From Gryganskiella cystojenkinii (lineage: Eukaryota > Mortierellomycota > Mortierellomycetes > Mortierellales > Mortierellaceae), in NCBI GenBank assembly GCA_015852425.1, contig JAAAIG010000677.1, forward strand, positions 1-21,310: a stretch of 21,310 bases of DNA, read 5' to 3'. Below, piece by piece: positions 19,813 to 21,310 of the stretch (positions within the stretch are counted from its first letter, which is position 1; every line of letters starts with the position of its first letter). The notes under the pieces were generated by a model. It worked only from the letters and a program-made list of their open reading frames with translations, was not told where the DNA came from and ran no database searches. The translations under genes were made by a program, and so were the position numbers.

Positions 19813-19932
19813 AGGGCTGAGCTCTGCGAAGTTAGGGACCAGGTTCAGTGGGGTTGGTACTTGATAATCAGGTCGGGAGTATTCTTCATACTCTTGTGAG
19901 TCATGATATTCTTTCAGAATTAATTGCACGAG

Positions 19933-20278
19933 TCTTGGACTTTCAGAGTCATACGTCAGACCATCATGGAAGAGAAGGTCTCATCATGGAAGAGAACGTC
20001 GTCTTGCACAGAGTATAGGGTTTCAGGGTCAAAGCCAATCAGATCTTCATGGAAGAGAACGTCATCATGCTCAGAGGACAGAGTTTTGTGATCGAGATTC
20101 TTGAACTCTTGGATTTCATGATCATACTCCAGACCATCATGGAAGAGAACGTCATCTCGCACAGAGTACAGGAGTTCAGAGTCAAAGCCAATCAGATCTT
20201 CATGGAAGAGAAGGTCGTCATGCTCAGAGGACGGAGTTTTGGGATCAAGATTCTTGAACTCTTGGGTTTCATGTGGAG
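19933..20278 (-). repeat. 153-bp tandem repeat, about 2.2 copies, in a reading frame
   Basis: Copy one (19982-20134) and copy two (20135-20272 plus) match closely along their length, and a partial third copy (19933-19981) lies at the left. The period of 153 is 51 codons, and the minus-strand frame is open through both full copies. Each copy itself contains two sub-copies of a DDVLFH-type motif about 75 nt apart, starting at the plus-strand words catcatggaagagaa and cttcatggaagagaa. Confidence 0.8.
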
Positions 20279-20309
20279 TTTCTCATGAATATTCGCTATT
20301 CACATTTTA

Positions 20310-20410
20310 TTCACATTTGCATTTTATTCACAGTTACTCAGGGTAATTTTTATTTGGTGCAATTTTTACTTGGATAGAAAATGCAAATGCGAATAAAATG
20401 CAAATGCGAA
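20310..20410. repeat. 22-bp inverted repeat (hairpin) at the left end of the AT-rich element
   Basis: The arms at 20310-20331 and 20389-20410 are complementary at 20 of 22 positions, separated by 57 nt. Both mismatches are CA versus CG type, consistent with C-to-T decay. The right arm is found again in direct orientation at the other end of the element (21216-21237). Confidence 0.8.
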
Positions 20411-20570
20411 TTAGGGCTTCTTATCGAATTGAACAATTCAAGTTCAAATAGGTTCAAATGGATTTGAATCGAATTTGAACCATATAGGATTTGATTCAGT
20501 TCAAAAGTATAGTTTTTGATTCAATTTGAATAGTTCGAACAGTTCGAATGCCTAGACCTTGAGGGTCACA

Positions 20571-20812
20571 TTCAAACTATTTGAATCACTTGAACTGTTT
20601 GAACCATCCTTATTCGAATGATTTGAATGATTCGAATGATCAAATGAATCGAATTGTTCAAATAGTTTGGCTGCATATTTCCAAAAAAGGAATCATATTC
20701 AAACCATTCAAATCACTTGAACTATTCGAATCATCCTATTCGAGTGATTTGAACTATCAAATGATTCGAATGGTTCAAATGATTTAAACCTCCAAAAAAA
20801 AGGATTTCGTTT
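20571..20812. repeat. tandem duplication of about 125 bp inside the AT-rich element
   Basis: The block at 20571-20690 (beginning ttcaaactat and ending with ccaaaaaagga) is repeated imperfectly at 20698-20812 (beginning ttcaaaccat and ending with ccaaaaaaaagga). Both are made of palindromic hexamers every 10 bp or so. Confidence 0.75.
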
Positions 20813-20819
20813 GAAAGTC

Positions 20820-20998
20820 TAGCAGGAAAATGATGACAATGATGAAAGAGGGTGAAGGTCCACAAATGGCAGTGGCTGTGCATCTATTGTATGGTCAGGC
20901 GGACTATGGATGGCCTGCATTTTTTGGTTTTGTTAATATGTTGTGTGGGAAAGAAGGATGTTTTTTGCTTATTAACAAATTTAATCAAGTAGTTCAAG
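20820..20998 (+). other. non-repetitive island inside the AT-rich element
   Basis: Between the two TTCGAA-rich arms lies about 180 nt of ordinary-looking sequence. A plus-strand ORF from the ATG at 20830 to 21027 encodes 65 residues including HLLYGQADYGWPAFFGFVN. I do not recognise it, and it runs into the repeat arm, so it is more likely captured DNA than a gene. Confidence 0.3.
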
Positions 20999-21045
20999 TG
21001 GTTCATTTCTTCAAGCACGTTGAATAATTCAAATGAATCAATTGA

Positions 21046-21120
21046 ATCGAATGCTTCAAATGCTTCAGGTGCTTCAAGTGTTTCAAGTGCTTCGAGTGCT
21101 TTGAGTGCTTCAAATAGTTT
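21046..21120 (+). repeat. 10-bp tandem repeat (tgcttcaagt-like)
   Basis: At least seven consecutive imperfect copies of a tgcttcaagt-like decamer follow one another, then grade into TTTGAA and TTCGAA palindromes. The 10-bp period matches roughly one turn of DNA. Confidence 0.75.
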
Positions 21121-21242
21121 GAATAATTCGAATTGAATTCAAACTCAAAGTTTTATTTGAACTGAATTTGAACTAAGCCGGATTCAATTCGAATGCTTCA
21201 ATAAGAAGCCCTAATGCGAATAAAATGCGAATGCGAATGAGA

Positions 21243-21310
21243 CCCTTTGTAACGCACTGACAGCGTTTTAAGGGTGTGACAACAGAGGAGACGGGGAAAA
21301 AGAGGAAGAG
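21243..21310. other. right-edge flank, nothing recognised
   Basis: The composition returns to normal after the AT-rich element. A purine-rich run ends the window. It is too short to assign. Confidence 0.4.

Larger units (their letters stand above)
19786..20282 (-). pseudogene. broken C-terminal end of an LTR retrotransposon polyprotein
   Basis: A minus-strand frame open from 20282 encodes an acidic repeat protein (repeating DDVLFHD, EFKNLD, SSEHDD, LIGFD and LYSV). It hits a stop at about 19958-19956. In a shifted frame the sequence continues without stop to ELSPRGEDCRIQ followed by TGA at 19788-19786, directly over a polypurine tract. A C-terminus of this form beside a polypurine tract is typical of Ty3/gypsy pol in fungi; the attribution is by that resemblance only, since no protease, reverse transcriptase or integrase is in the window. 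A 20-bp tandem duplication (19962-20001) causes the frameshift. The 5' part is absent: the open frame stops at 20285, where a different AT-rich element begins. Confidence 0.55.
20281..21242. mobile_element. AT-rich MITE-like element with nested terminal repeats
   Basis: Outer ends: tctcat at 20281 faces its complement atgaga at 21237-21242. Inside, a motif of alternating gcgaa and taaaatg words occurs inverted at 20310-20331 and direct at 20389-20410 and 21216-21237. A perfect 15-bp inverted pair (attagggcttcttat at 20410-20424; complement at 21201-21215) is nested inside that. Differences among the copies are all C/T or G/A, as in old copies decaying at CpG. No transposase is encoded. The interior is low-complexity DNA built of TTCGAA, TTTGAA and TTCAAA. 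Target-site duplications are not evident, so the exact ends are uncertain and the inner 20388-21238 unit could be the real element. Confidence 0.55.

Noticed and set aside
19933..20278. CRISPR-like array
   Set aside because: Repeats are 153 bp with no unique spacers and are coding in phase; this is a eukaryotic tandem repeat.
20410..20417. TTAGGG, the common telomere repeat unit, next to AT-rich repeats
   Set aside because: Only a single unit occurs at each end, inside a terminal inverted repeat; there is no tandem array, so no telomere or interstitial telomeric array is claimed.
20450..20475. GGTTCAAAT words resembling the B-box of tRNA genes
   Set aside because: They arise from the TTCAAA/TTTGAA low-complexity array; no A-box, acceptor stem or cloverleaf can be built around them.
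20281..21242. Repeat-induced point mutation (RIP) as the cause of the C/T differences among repeat arms
   Set aside because: Too few sites to test, and RIP is characteristic of Ascomycota; ordinary CpG deamination explains the few transitions equally well.

Overview
The window looks like nuclear DNA of a filamentous, early-diverging fungus, most likely Mucoromycota/Mortierellomycotina. That placement is an inference. It rests on spliceosomal introns mostly of 70-160 nt, compact tandem genes with short T-rich spacers, a FATP/FAT1-type acyl-CoA synthetase, a large S/T- and Q-rich LIM-RhoGAP, and a Lam-type sterol transporter. No bacterial gene organisation is present.

Layout. Positions 1-600 hold ambiguous coding-like sequence on the minus strand, possibly exons of a gene that leaves the left edge. 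After a promoter region, five genes run head-to-tail on the plus strand with only 95-233 nt between stop and next start: a very-long-chain acyl-CoA synthetase/fatty acid transporter (1598-3875, 5 exons, 622 aa); the alpha subunit of eIF2B (4030-5570, 5 exons, 347 aa); a small basic nucleolar-like protein (5716-6344, 3 exons, 144 aa); an intronless F-box/LRR protein (6578-8638, 686 aa); and a HemK/Mtq1-type release-factor glutamine methyltransferase (8734-10021, 3 exons, 360 aa). Converging on the last, with only 73 nt between stop codons, is a minus-strand LIM-LIM-coiled coil-C1-RhoGAP gene (14577-10095, 7 exons, about 1211 aa). One of its introns is of the rare GC-AG class. A 1.15-kb divergent intergenic region with a GATGAG microsatellite and a long CT-rich strand-asymmetric tract separates it from a plus-strand GRAM-VASt-TM sterol-transfer protein (15726-18871, 3 exons, 992 aa). 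All exon models close in frame on my own count.

The right-hand 2.4 kb is mobile-element territory. On the minus strand lies the broken 3' end of what looks like a Ty3/gypsy-type LTR retrotransposon: a polyprotein tail made of 153-bp (51-codon) repeats, interrupted by a 20-bp tandem duplication that breaks frame, then a polypurine tract and the start of an LTR. Next to it is a roughly 0.96-kb AT-rich, MITE-like element with nested inverted and direct terminal repeats. Its interior is built from TTCGAA/TTTGAA/TTCAAA hexamers spaced about 10 bp apart. This is the least explained sequence in the window.

The genes are ordinary housekeeping and signalling genes (lipid activation, translation initiation control, mitochondrial translation termination, Rho signalling, intermembrane sterol transport). 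I see no evidence that they form a functional cluster; their proximity reflects compact gene packing.
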